NCBI RefSeq assembly: GCF_001703635.1
Contig: NZ_LQZT01000012.1
Location: 434,001 to 498,000, forward strand
From: Parahoeflea olei
GTDB lineage: Bacteria; Pseudomonadota; Alphaproteobacteria; Rhizobiales; Rhizobiaceae
DNA length: 64,000 bases
Direction of reading: 5' to 3'
A model generated the notes under the pieces. The model was not told the origin of the DNA and ran no database searches. It saw only the letters and a list, made by a program, of their open reading frames with translations. Every line of letters begins with the position of its first letter. The first letter of the stretch is position 1. Shown piece after piece: positions 25,574 to 34,058 of the stretch. The translations under genes and the position numbers were made by a program.

Positions 25574-26783
25574 GGTCTGGATCGACTGGAAGGGCTTGCG
25601 CCGCGTGGGCACGCTGCATCGCATCTCCGGGCGTGGGCGGGAGCGCGTCTCCTTCACCTACCATGAGGGGTGGCTCACGGATGAGAACGCTTTTCCGCTG
25701 TCCCCGGACCTGCCGCTGGGAGCCGGGCAGTTCGTGCCTGGCGCTGGGCAGGACATGCTCGCGCCGCTCGGCGATTCCGCCCCGGATACCTGGGGGCGCA
25801 CCGTCATGCGCCGCTATGAGGGGCGCGCGGCGGAGGCAGAGGGGCGCCGCCCGAAAACACTGCAGGAAGCCGACTATCTGCTGGGCGTCAACGACGAATC
25901 TCGGCTCGGTGCGCTGCGCTACAAGCTCGATGAAGCCTTCCAGGCGCCGCAAGGGGTCGGCGTGCCGGCGCTGCTCAGTCTCGGCGACCTGCTCCAGGCG
26001 TCCCAGCGTGTGATGCGCGGGGAAGAGACGATCAAAGACCTCAGCCTGCTGTTCGCGCCGGGAAGCTCTCTGGGCGGCGCCCGGCCGAAGGCCAGCATTC
26101 TCGATCAGCACGGATGCCTGTCCGTCGCAAAATTCCCCAAGGAGACCGACGCCTATAGTGTCGAGCGTTGGGAAGCGGTCGCGCTGGGGCTTGCCAGGCG
26201 GGCCGGGATCACGGTGGCCGATCACACGCTCGAGACAGCCGGCGGCAGGCCAGTGTTCCTGTCGCGTCGGTTTGATCGGAATGAAGAGGGCAGGATCCCC
26301 TTCCTATCGGCGCTGGCAATGCTCAACGGGCGGGACGGGGAGAGCTACAGCTATCTCGATCTCGCGGATGTGATCACCTCGGAAAGCGTGACGCCCGACA
26401 AGGATCGCCGCGAGCTTTTCCGGCGGGTTGCCTTCTCCATTCTGGTGACGAACCTGGATGACCACATGCGCAATCACGGGTTTTTACGGGGGAACGGCGG
26501 CTGGTCTCTCTCGCCTGCCTACGACATCAACCCGGTGCCGCACCAGCCACGCGTGCTCAGGAGCTATGTCAGCGACGACAATGCGGACGCCAGCATCGAA
26601 CTGCACCGGTCCCAACACGAGAACTACCTTCTCGGTGCCGGGGAGGCCGATCAGATCATTGCGGAGGTCGCCAACGCCACGCGGGCCTGGAAGGACGTCG
26701 CTCGAGCTCTGGGTGCACCGGAGCGCGAGATCAGGGAGATGACCTCGGCTTTCGAGCACGCAGATGCCGACCTGGTGAGGTAA
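25566..26783 (+). CDS. hipA: HipA-family Ser/Thr kinase toxin
   Basis: A 405-residue HipA-like kinase; in E. coli the family phosphorylates glutamyl-tRNA synthetase and causes growth arrest or persistence. An N-terminal subdomain (1-125) precedes the kinase core. The ATP loop is GSSLGGARPKA (166-176) and a Lys lies in VAKFPK (189). The catalytic loop is TNLDDHMRNH, with Asn296, Asp298 and Asn303, and the metal Asp320 is in SPAYDINP. All key residues are present, so the toxin looks active. It overlaps hipB by 8 bases. Confidence 0.92.
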   Translation: MVEVWIDWKGLRRVGTLHRISGRGRERVSFTYHEGWLTDENAFPLSPDLPLGAGQFVPGAGQDMLAPLGDSAPDTWGRTVMRRYEGRAAEAEGRRPKTLQEADYLLGVNDESRLGALRYKLDEAFQAPQGVGVPALLSLGDLLQASQRVMRGEETIKDLSLLFAPGSSLGGARPKASILDQHGCLSVAKFPKETDAYSVERWEAVALGLARRAGITVADHTLETAGGRPVFLSRRFDRNEEGRIPFLSALAMLNGRDGESYSYLDLADVITSESVTPDKDRRELFRRVAFSILVTNLDDHMRNHGFLRGNGGWSLSPAYDINPVPHQPRVLRSYVSDDNADASIELHRSQHENYLLGAGEADQIIAEVANATRAWKDVARALGAPEREIREMTSAFEHADADLVR

Positions 26784-26955
26784 CGGCCAGTCCCGGGCGC
26801 GAACTCACACCCCGTAGCGCGCGAACTTCTGATGAGGGGCGTTCCGGTCGACTTGGCATCCGGTCGAAGGGTATCGCTCTGCCATGTCCGGTCCAGTCCC
26901 GGTACGGTCGCGATCAAGAGGCATTTTCTCTCGGGCGCGTGAACCGGGTCTCCGC

Positions 26956-27771
26956 TCACCCCTTCCGCGCCACATAAAGATGCCCGGCGATCGGCAGGCC
27001 CTGTTCGTGGCGGACGACGATATTGGTTACCTCAACGACGGCGAAGCCGTTCGCCTCGAGGGCCTCGCGGACATAGGCTTCGGTGTGGGCGAAGCGCTGG
27101 TAACGGCCGACCGTGTAGGGCCGGCCTTCGAAGTCGGCGTCGGGCAGCGATTCGCTCGAAAAGCAGAGCAGCGCGCCGGGCAGGGCGTTTTTCGCGGTCG
27201 CCGCAAACAGCGGCTCGAGCGCGCCCAGATAGGGCAGCACGTCGGTGGCGGCGATCAGGTCGAAGGGGTCGTCGTCATTGTCTTCGAGATAGTCGATCGC
27301 GTCGGCCACGTAGAGCGTGTCGTAGAGACCCTTTTCGTGGGCGATCTCGACCATGTTTTCGGCAAGGTCGACGCCGGTCGCGTCATCGGCCATGTCCTCG
27401 AGCGCGCCGCCGGTCAGCCCCGTGCCGCAGCCGAGATCGAGCATCCGCTCGAACGAGGTCTCGCCAAGCTCGATCAGCCGCTGCCTCAGAAGCATCGGCA
27501 CATGGTAGCCGAGATCCTCGACCAGCACCTTGTCGAACACGTCCGCATGCTGGTCGAACAGCGTCGCCACATAGGCCTCGGGCGCGCGCTTGGGCACGCT
27601 CCCGCGCTTCATCGAGGCGAGGCGCACGCAGGCGCCGCCGTGGTCGTCGGGATCGAGCGCCAGCACTAGCGTATAGGCTTCGGCGGCGGCGTCGAAATCG
27701 CCCGCCTTTTCCAGGGCCAGCGCGCGGTTATAGGCATCGGCAAGCGCGTCGTCGTCGGTCTTCTTGGCCAT
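26956..27771 (-). CDS. TPR-containing class I SAM-dependent methyltransferase
   Basis: A 271-residue protein. Residues 10-45 form one TPR-like helical hairpin (ADAYNRALALEKAGDFDAAAEAY). A methyltransferase domain follows, with motif I MLDLGCGTGLTGG (110-122), GVDLAENMVEIA and DLIAATDVLPYLG. Rhizobial homologues are annotated as TPR/methyltransferase proteins of unknown substrate. The start is the ATG at 27771 with GGAGA upstream; a GTG 15 bases before is less likely. It lies 82 bases downstream of the ABC permease gene, in the place where the missing ATPase gene of that cassette would be expected. Confidence 0.85.
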   Translation of the reverse strand: MAKKTDDDALADAYNRALALEKAGDFDAAAEAYTLVLALDPDDHGGACVRLASMKRGSVPKRAPEAYVATLFDQHADVFDKVLVEDLGYHVPMLLRQRLIELGETSFERMLDLGCGTGLTGGALEDMADDATGVDLAENMVEIAHEKGLYDTLYVADAIDYLEDNDDDPFDLIAATDVLPYLGALEPLFAATAKNALPGALLCFSSESLPDADFEGRPYTVGRYQRFAHTEAYVREALEANGFAVVEVTNIVVRHEQGLPIAGHLYVARKG

Positions 27772-27853
27772 CACTTCGGTCTCCACTCAGCTTCGGCCCT
27801 CCATAGACCAGCCGCGCGGGGATTACAAAGGGGGCGGCCGGGCGGGGCCACGG

Positions 27854-28678
27854 CTAGCGCTTGAGGTGGCGGGTCAGGCGCTGTTCGAGCTTGGCCCAGA
27901 TATTGCGCAGCGTCTCGACGATGACGAGGTAGAACACCGCCGCCCAGATATAGATCTGGAAGTCGAAGGTCCGCGAATAGGCCCGTCGCGTCTCGCCGAA
28001 CAGGTCGAATACGGTGACGATGGCGACGATCGCCGAGCCCTTGATCATCAGGATGATCTCATTGCCATAGGGGCGGAGCGCCACGATCATCGCCTGCGGC
28101 AGCACCACGCGGTGGAAAGTCTGGAACGGGGTGAGGCCGAGGGCCGCCGCGCCTTCGTGCTGGCCGCGCGGCACGCTTTCGATGGCGCCGCGCAGGATTT
28201 CGGCCTGGTAGGCGGCGGTGTTGAGCGTGAAGGCGAGCAGCGCGCAATTCCAGGCGTCGCGGAAGAACACCCAGAGGCCGAGGGCATCGAGCTGGTCGCG
28301 AAAGCTGCCGAAGCCGTAATAGATCAGGAACAGCTGCGCGATCAGCGGCGTGCCGCGAAAGAAATAGACATAGCCATAGGCGAAGCTGGAGAGCAGGCGG
28401 TTTTTCGACATCCGCCCGAAGGCAATCGGCACCGACAGGAGCGCGCCGAGCGAGATCGAGATCGAGACCAGCGTCAGCGTCACGCCAAGTCCGGAGACGA
28501 GCTTGGGGCCGTAGGTGGCGACCTTGTCGGGGTCCCAGGCGCCGACGAGCCAGGCAACGAGCGCGATCCCTGCGAGGATCCAGAAGCCCAGGAGCACGGC
28601 GCCGAGGATGTGCAGGCGGGTCCACTCGAAGGGCGGCGCGGGCGGCGCCGGCTGCGGCGGGATCAGTTCCTTCACCAC
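27854..28678 (-). CDS. Amino acid ABC transporter permease (HisM-like); 5' end disturbed
   Basis: A permease of about 274 residues of the polar amino acid (His/Glu/Gln/Arg/opine) class. It has a Pro-rich cytoplasmic N-terminus (KELIPPQPAPPAPP), a first helix around LGAVLLGFWILAGIAL, then the conserved core with FRGTPLIAQLFLIYYGFG and the EAA loop EGAAALGLTPFQTFHRVVLPQA. No ATG or ribosome-binding site exists at the expected start; adjacent GTG codons at 28678 and 28675 are the only options. The sequence just upstream is the coding end of the other permease in a different frame, suggesting that a short segment holding the intergenic junction is missing. Confidence 0.75.
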   Translation of the reverse strand: MVKELIPPQPAPPAPPFEWTRLHILGAVLLGFWILAGIALVAWLVGAWDPDKVATYGPKLVSGLGVTLTLVSISISLGALLSVPIAFGRMSKNRLLSSFAYGYVYFFRGTPLIAQLFLIYYGFGSFRDQLDALGLWVFFRDAWNCALLAFTLNTAAYQAEILRGAIESVPRGQHEGAAALGLTPFQTFHRVVLPQAMIVALRPYGNEIILMIKGSAIVAIVTVFDLFGETRRAYSRTFDFQIYIWAAVFYLVIVETLRNIWAKLEQRLTRHLKR

Positions 28679-28679
28679 G

Positions 28680-29423
28680 GGAGGCGATCGCCAGCAGCAG
28701 GAACAGAAGGCAGGCGATGCCATAGAAGAAGAAGGCTTCCTTGGTCACCTTCGCCGCCACGCCCGACCAGCGCAGCGTATCGCCGAGACCGATCACCGAG
28801 ATCAGCGCGGTGTCCTTCAACAGGTTCATCCACAGATTGCCGAGCCCGGGAAGGGCGATGCGGATCAGCTGCGGCAGGATGATCAGGCGCATGGTCTTGC
28901 CGGACCTGAGGCCCAGCGCGTTGCCGGCCTCGTACTGGCCCTTGGGGATCGCCTTGAAGGCGGAGGACAGCACTTCCGATGCGTAGGCCGAGAACACCAG
29001 AGACAGCGAAATGGTGCCGGCGACGAAGGAGTTGATCTCGAAACCCTTGTCATAACCGAGCGAGAGCGCTGCCATGCGCACGGCGATCTGCAGGCCGAAA
29101 TAGATCATGAAGATGGTCAGAAGCTCGGGCAGGCCGCGGAAGATGGTGGTGTAGATATTGGCGGAGATGCGCAAGGGGCGCACATCGGTCTGTTGCGCGA
29201 GCGCGATGAACAGTCCGATCATGAGCCCGATCGGCAGCGTGCAGACGGCAAGCGCCAGCGTGACGAAAAAACCGCCCGCCACCTCGTCGCCCCAGCCACT
29301 GTCGCCGCAGGAGAGAAGCGATCCCTCCGGCAGAAGGTTGAGCACGCCCACGGGTCCGCAAAACGGATCGAACAGTGCGATGAAAGAGTAAAGCTCGGTC
29401 CAGAGCGAGGCTGTCGGTTCCAT
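28680..29423 (-). CDS. Amino acid ABC transporter permease (HisQ-like) lacking its normal 3' end
   Basis: Permease partner of the neighbouring HisM-like gene. The 248 recognisable residues run from MEPTASLW through FRGLPELLTIFMIYFG and the EAA loop EAGNALGLRSGKTMRLIILPQ to the last helix ACLLFLLLAIAS. Family members then have roughly 20 more residues and a stop. Here the frame instead runs on without a stop to 28059, reading the second permease out of frame, which would give a chimeric protein of about 455 residues. The ATG at 29423 has AGGGG upstream, so the 5' end is normal. It is 104 bases downstream of the binding-protein gene. Confidence 0.75.
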
Positions 29424-29527
29424 GCGATCCCCTGTGCCCTGCCGCATTGCCTGCGGTCTTGGCGTGGAAACGGCGGGCGAAACCTCGCCCGCCGTTCGGT
29501 CCGGTCGCTTATCCGCGCATGGCCGGA

Positions 29528-30313
29528 TCAGTCGCCATAGACATCGACGTCAAAATACTTGTCGTTGATGGTCTTGTAGGTGCCGTTCTCGCGGATCGCG
29601 GCGATCGCGGTGTTGAACATGTCTCTGAGCTCGGTCTCGCCCTTGCGGATGGCGATGCCGGCGCCCTCGCCATTGATCACCGGGTCGTTCTTGAGCGTGG
29701 CCAGCAGCTTGCAGCAGGCGCCGTCGTCGGTCTTCAGCCATTCGGTGATGACGATCACGTCGTCGATCACGGCATCGACGCGGCCCGAGGCGATGTCGAG
29801 CTTGTATTCATCGGGCGTCGGATAGAGCTTGAGCTCTGCAGAGGGGAACTTTTCCTCGGCATAGTTCGAGTGGGTGGTCGACGACTGCGCGCCGATCAGC
29901 TTGCCGGCCAGCGCCTCGTCGGTGGCTTCGGTCAGCGTGCTGTCCTTGGGCACGGCCACGGCCGGCGGGGTGTTGTAATACTTGTTGGTGAAGTCCACCT
30001 TCTCCTTGCGCTCGTCGGTGATCGACATCGAGGCGATGATGGCGTCGAACTTGCCGGCGACCAGCGCGGGGATGATGCCGTCCCAGTCCTGGGTCACGAA
30101 CTCGCACTCGACCTTCATTTCGGCGCACAGCGCATTGGCGATGTCGATGTCGAAGCCGACCAGGCTGCCGTCGGATTCCAGGTTGTTGAAGGGCGGATAG
30201 GCGCCCTCGGTGCCGATGATGACCTTCTTGATTTCGGCCTGGGCGGCCGTGCCCATGGTCAGGGCGAGCGCAGCCGCGGAGACTGCAAGGGTGAAACGTC
30301 TGGACATACGCAT
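29528..30313 (-). CDS. Lysine/arginine/ornithine/histidine-type ABC substrate-binding protein
   Basis: A 261-residue periplasmic protein. The signal peptide ends at AQA-E (26/27). The mature protein has GTEGAYPPFNNLESDGSLVGFDIDIA, the Cys pair LCAEMKVEC that forms the ligand-side disulfide in HisJ and ArgT, IIASMSITDERKEKVDFT, the ligand-binding Arg in SGRVDAVIDD, and the ending YFDVDVYGD, very like HisJ. A basic amino acid ligand is therefore likely. It heads a cassette of binding protein and two permeases; no ATPase gene follows. GAGAGG precedes the start. Confidence 0.9.
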   Translation of the reverse strand: MRMSRRFTLAVSAAALALTMGTAAQAEIKKVIIGTEGAYPPFNNLESDGSLVGFDIDIANALCAEMKVECEFVTQDWDGIIPALVAGKFDAIIASMSITDERKEKVDFTNKYYNTPPAVAVPKDSTLTEATDEALAGKLIGAQSSTTHSNYAEEKFPSAELKLYPTPDEYKLDIASGRVDAVIDDVIVITEWLKTDDGACCKLLATLKNDPVINGEGAGIAIRKGETELRDMFNTAIAAIRENGTYKTINDKYFDVDVYGD

Positions 30314-30473
30314 GGGTTACCTCTCTGTTGGCCGGATCGCAGCTTGTTGCCGCTGCATTCCCTGATGTTGGCGGTCTCGGTGGCCGCCCTGGCGGCGATA
30401 CTCCCACTGATTGCGCGCCGATTGCAACAGGAAAAGGAGCTTACCCAAGGCCAAGTCGCGTCAGTCGTGAATT

Positions 30474-31091
30474 TCAACCGGCGCGATCCGACGCCGTGGC
30501 GGCAAGCCGTTCGGCATGCGCAAGATCGGCGGGGTCGTTGATGTTGAAAAACGGATCGCGGCCGAGTGGATCGGAAAAATCCACCTCGGCGAGGTCGAGC
30601 CGGCGCATATAGGCGGCCATGCTGAGGTCATCCGTCGCAGCGAGGTAGCGGTCGAGATCGTCGTGGAGGGCCGTCGGCCAGAGCGCCACCACCGGATGCC
30701 GGCGTCCGGACGAGCAGGCGACGCGCACCGCCATCGGGGCCTGTGCGGCGGCCGACAGCCGGGCACAGAGGTCATGCGGCAGGAACGGGGTGTCGGCCGG
30801 TGCGACAAGCATGTGGCTTGCGTTGCGCGCGCGCCCGGCGCGCAGCAGCGTCTCGATGCCCGCCAGCGGGCCGCGATAGCCCGCATGGCTGTCGGCGACA
30901 ATATCGAGGCCAAAGCCGTGGAACCGCTCGGGCGCGGTGTTGGCATTGATGACCAGCCCCGCGGTCTGCGGCGCCAGACGCGCGATCACATGCGCGACCA
31001 GCGGTTGGCCGGCCAGGTCGGCGAAGGGCTTGTCGAGTCCCTGCATGCGCAGGCCGCGGCCGCCGGCCAGTATGCCGCCCCAGATCCTCAT
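30474..31091 (-). CDS. mobA: Molybdenum cofactor guanylyltransferase MobA
   Basis: Transfers GMP from GTP to molybdopterin-Mo to make the guanine dinucleotide cofactor. The 205 residues have the nucleotide-binding N-terminus GGILAGGRGLRMQGLDKP, the acidic Mg site VAPADTPFLPHDL, SGRRHPVVALWP and C-terminal PFFNINDPADL, all family hallmarks. The start at 31091 overlaps the MFS gene stop by 4 bases (ATGA). mobB, often next to mobA, is not present here; moaA is about 3 kb upstream on the same strand. Confidence 0.92.
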   Translation of the reverse strand: MRIWGGILAGGRGLRMQGLDKPFADLAGQPLVAHVIARLAPQTAGLVINANTAPERFHGFGLDIVADSHAGYRGPLAGIETLLRAGRARNASHMLVAPADTPFLPHDLCARLSAAAQAPMAVRVACSSGRRHPVVALWPTALHDDLDRYLAATDDLSMAAYMRRLDLAEVDFSDPLGRDPFFNINDPADLAHAERLAATASDRAG

Positions 31092-32317
31092 GATGCGTCC
31101 TCGATACGGGCTTCGGGGGCGAGGCTGCGCTCGACCCTTATCACATAGAGCGTCGACAGCACGCCGAGCAGGCTGGAGACGAGCATGATCAGGATCAGCG
31201 GGTAGGGGCCCGAGGTCGGCGTCAGCGCCGCGCCCGCCATCGACGACAGCACCGCGCCGCCGCCGATCGTGATCGCGCCGCCAAGCCCCGAGGCGGAGCC
31301 CGCGAGATGCGGGCGCACCGAGACGATGCCGGCATTGGCGCTCGGCAGCGTCACGCCGTTGCCGACGCCCAGAAAGAAGATCGGGCCGAAGAAGGACAGC
31401 GGATGCGAGAAACCCGCGAGGAACAGCAGCAGCGACAGCGTCATGCCCAAGGCCGCCACCAGGCAGCCGGCGGCCATCATGCGGTTGATGCCGACGCGCT
31501 GGGCAAAGCGGCCCGACAGGAAATTGCCGCCCATGTAGCCGAGCGCGGTGATGATGAAATAGAGCCCCAGTTCGGAGGCCGACATGCCGAGAATTTCGGT
31601 GGCCACGAAGGGGCCGCCGCCGAGGAACGAGAAGAAGGCGCCCGACGCGAAGGTGGCCGTCAGCGTGTAGCCCCAGAACCGGCGCGAGCGGAACAGTTCG
31701 GGATAGGCGCCAAACTGCTTGAGCATGCTGGAGGAGCGGTTGAGATTGGTTTCGCCGAGATCGGCGAAGGTGAGCGCCAGGCCGGCGAGGCCGAACACGA
31801 ACAGCAGCGCGAAGGTCGACTGCCAGCCGAAGATCTCGTCGAACAGACCGCCCAGCGCCGGGCCGATCATCGGCGCCAGCGTCATGCCCATGGTGACGTA
31901 GCCGATCATGGACGCGGCACGGTCGGCATCGACGATGTCGCGGACGATCGCCCGGGACAGCACCATGCCCGAGACCACCGCTGCCTGCACCATGCGGATG
32001 GCGAGGAAGGTCTCGATGGTCGGGGCGAAGGGCGCAAGCGCGGTCGCGATGAGGAAGATGACGAGGCTGGCGATCATCACCGGACGGCGGCCGAATCGGT
32101 CCGAGAGCGGGCCGACCACGAGCTGCAGCAGGCCGGTGATCGCGAGATAGCCGGAGATCGCCAGCTGTACCAGCGCGTAGTCGGCCCCGTAATAGGCGGC
32201 GATGCTCGGCATCGACGGCAAAATCAGGTTCATGGTCAAGGCGCTGAGCCCTGCCGCGATCACCAGGGTGAAGATGTGCGGCGGGGTGGCGCGGTCGAGA
32301 AAGATCGCTTTTTTCAT
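31088..32317 (-). CDS. Bcr/CflA-type MFS multidrug efflux transporter
   Basis: A 409-residue 12-helix transporter. It shows the drug:H+ antiporter-1 motifs: LPSMPSIAAYYGA in helix 1, the loop motif GPLSDRFGRRPVM, and the TM5 motif C-like GMTLAPMIGPALGG. The overall organisation matches Bcr/CflA, which export bicyclomycin, chloramphenicol or related drugs. The ATG at 32317 (MKKAIFLD) is preferred over an upstream in-frame start. It is translationally coupled to mobA, a pairing with no obvious functional logic. Confidence 0.9.
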   Translation of the reverse strand: MKKAIFLDRATPPHIFTLVIAAGLSALTMNLILPSMPSIAAYYGADYALVQLAISGYLAITGLLQLVVGPLSDRFGRRPVMIASLVIFLIATALAPFAPTIETFLAIRMVQAAVVSGMVLSRAIVRDIVDADRAASMIGYVTMGMTLAPMIGPALGGLFDEIFGWQSTFALLFVFGLAGLALTFADLGETNLNRSSSMLKQFGAYPELFRSRRFWGYTLTATFASGAFFSFLGGGPFVATEILGMSASELGLYFIITALGYMGGNFLSGRFAQRVGINRMMAAGCLVAALGMTLSLLLFLAGFSHPLSFFGPIFFLGVGNGVTLPSANAGIVSVRPHLAGSASGLGGAITIGGGAVLSSMAGAALTPTSGPYPLILIMLVSSLLGVLSTLYVIRVERSLAPEARIEDAS

Positions 32318-32541
32318 GGCGCCTGTTTTGTGCCGTGGCGCGCGCCGATGCAAACGAAATCACGCGATGTGGCGCCGGGTCGGCGATTTCGCGCCGGGCG
32401 TTGCGCGGTTGACGATGGCTTGCCGAGCCGGCAGGGCTTTCACCTTCGTGCCCGGCTTTTGTTTTGCATCCCCCTTAATCCTTGGGGCATTCCTTGTTAA
32501 GATCCGCTAATATTCCGGATGGATAATGCGGACGAGGGCGC

Positions 32542-32829
32542 ATGATCTGCGTCGATGAAACCAAAGGCGGCTTTATGCCAGGCGCAGGAGATGCTGATCA
32601 GTGCCCGTTTTGCAATGCGCCCTGGGGCGAGTGCAGGCATGTCCAGCTTCTGCTCGACTGGGAGTCGGGCGCCCTGGCGCGCGAGGCGCAGGAAACGGCC
32701 GGCTCCGGCGCGGGCGCAGCGAGCGGAGAGCCGGGCACGCAGCCGTCGGCGGCGCAAGCCGCGGCTTCTTCCGCCTCCCTGCCGACAGGAATTGCTCCGG
32801 CTGACAAGGGCCCGGGTCGCCCCGGCTGA
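32542..32829 (+). CDS. Small protein with CxxC-x6-CxH zinc-knuckle motif
   Basis: A 95-residue protein of unknown function. Residues 21-40 contain C21-P-F-C24, C31-x-H33 and then VQLLLDWESG, which looks like a compact zinc site followed by a helix. The remaining half is Ala/Ser/Gly/Pro-rich and probably disordered. The first ATG (32542) has GAGGG close upstream; a second at 32575 would keep the motif. An A/T-rich stretch upstream could supply a promoter. The motif argues for a real gene; no database family is recognised with confidence. Confidence 0.55.
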   Translation: MICVDETKGGFMPGAGDADQCPFCNAPWGECRHVQLLLDWESGALAREAQETAGSGAGAASGEPGTQPSAAQAAASSASLPTGIAPADKGPGRPG

Positions 32830-33011
32830 TCTGCCGGGCATCGCCTGCGGCCGCGCGGAGGATGGCTCATGATTTCGAAGGTGTGAGTTCCGATCCCTTG
32901 CTGCGCTGCCGCCTGGGGCAGGCCGGTTCGAGCGGCAGCCAGGGCAGGGCCAAGGCTCTCGCGAGAAACGGCCCGGAGCGTCCAGCCTCAAGGCGAAGGA
33001 AGGCCTTTGGC

Positions 33012-33920
33012 TCAGGGCGAATGCCGGACCGGCGCGTGGCTTGCGGGCATCTCGTCGCTGCGGATCCGCTCGCGATAGAGCGTGTAGAGACCCGAGCCGA
33101 TGACGATCGCGGATCCGACCAGGGTATAGGTGTCGGGATAGTCGCCGAAGACGACGATTCCCAGGGCCAGCGCCCACAGCAGGCTGGTGTAGCGGAACGG
33201 CGCGATGAAGGAGATGTCGCCCTCGCGCATCGAGCCGACGATGAAATGGTAGCCCACCAGCAGGAGGCAGGCGGCAAGGCCGATCAGGCCGAGTTCCGGG
33301 GCGCTGACCGGGTCCCAGCCGCCTGTCGGCCAGATCAGCACGAGCCCGGCCAGCGTGACCGCCACCGCCGTTACCGTGGACAGGAACAGCGAGGGGATCT
33401 CCGGGTCGACCTTGCGGGTGGCGATGTCGCGCATGGTGGCAAACAGCACCGTGCCGACGATCATCAGCGCATAGGGCGAAAACCCGTCCAGCCCGGGGCG
33501 GATGACGATCAGGATGCCGATGAAGCCGGCGATGATCGCGCCCCAGCGACGCCAGCCGACCGGCTCGGCCAGGAACAGCGCCGCCCCCATGGTCACGGCC
33601 AGCGGCAGGCCTTGCAGGATGGCCGAGGCATTGGCCAGCGGAATATGGGACAGGCCGATCAGGAAGGTCAGCGTGCCGCCCAGTTCGCCCACGACCCGCA
33701 GCATGACCCACGGGTCGGCGGCACGGCGCCACGATCGCATCGCGCCGCGATGGCGGGCGAGAAGATAGATCAGCACCGAGGCGACCACGCCGCGCATGAA
33801 AATCAGCTGGGCGACGCCGAGATCCGCGGTCAGCAGCTTGGTGATGGCATCGTTGAACGTGAATCCGGCCATTGCCAGGGACATGAACAGCGCGCCGCGC
33901 ATATTTTTGGACAGGGCCAT
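33012..33920 (-). CDS. DMT-superfamily (EamA) transporter
   Basis: A 302-residue protein with ten hydrophobic helices in two EamA repeats. The first repeat begins MRGALFMSLAMAGFTFNDAI and includes GLPLAVTMGAALFLAEPVGWRRW; the second has the matching Pro-containing and GD-Y-PDTYTLVGSAIVI region. Such proteins usually export metabolites or amino acids. The ATG at 33920 (MALSKN) is the best start; the frame upstream is not conserved. Substrate unknown. Confidence 0.88.
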   Translation of the reverse strand: MALSKNMRGALFMSLAMAGFTFNDAITKLLTADLGVAQLIFMRGVVASVLIYLLARHRGAMRSWRRAADPWVMLRVVGELGGTLTFLIGLSHIPLANASAILQGLPLAVTMGAALFLAEPVGWRRWGAIIAGFIGILIVIRPGLDGFSPYALMIVGTVLFATMRDIATRKVDPEIPSLFLSTVTAVAVTLAGLVLIWPTGGWDPVSAPELGLIGLAACLLLVGYHFIVGSMREGDISFIAPFRYTSLLWALALGIVVFGDYPDTYTLVGSAIVIGSGLYTLYRERIRSDEMPASHAPVRHSP

Positions 33921-34058
33921 GATGGTTCCGGTTTTCCGCCGGCTGTGAATCGCTGGCCTTGCTGGCATACTAGCATTTCAGGAAGCCCCGACCCAGCGTC
34001 GGGACAGGGGCAAACCATCAGCGATTGTGATGGATCGGGCTTTCGCGCGCGGGACGGC

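Noticed and set aside
28059..29447. A single 462-codon permease fusion
   Set aside because: The second half of that frame is the out-of-frame reading of the HisM-like permease; only the first 248 residues are permease sequence.
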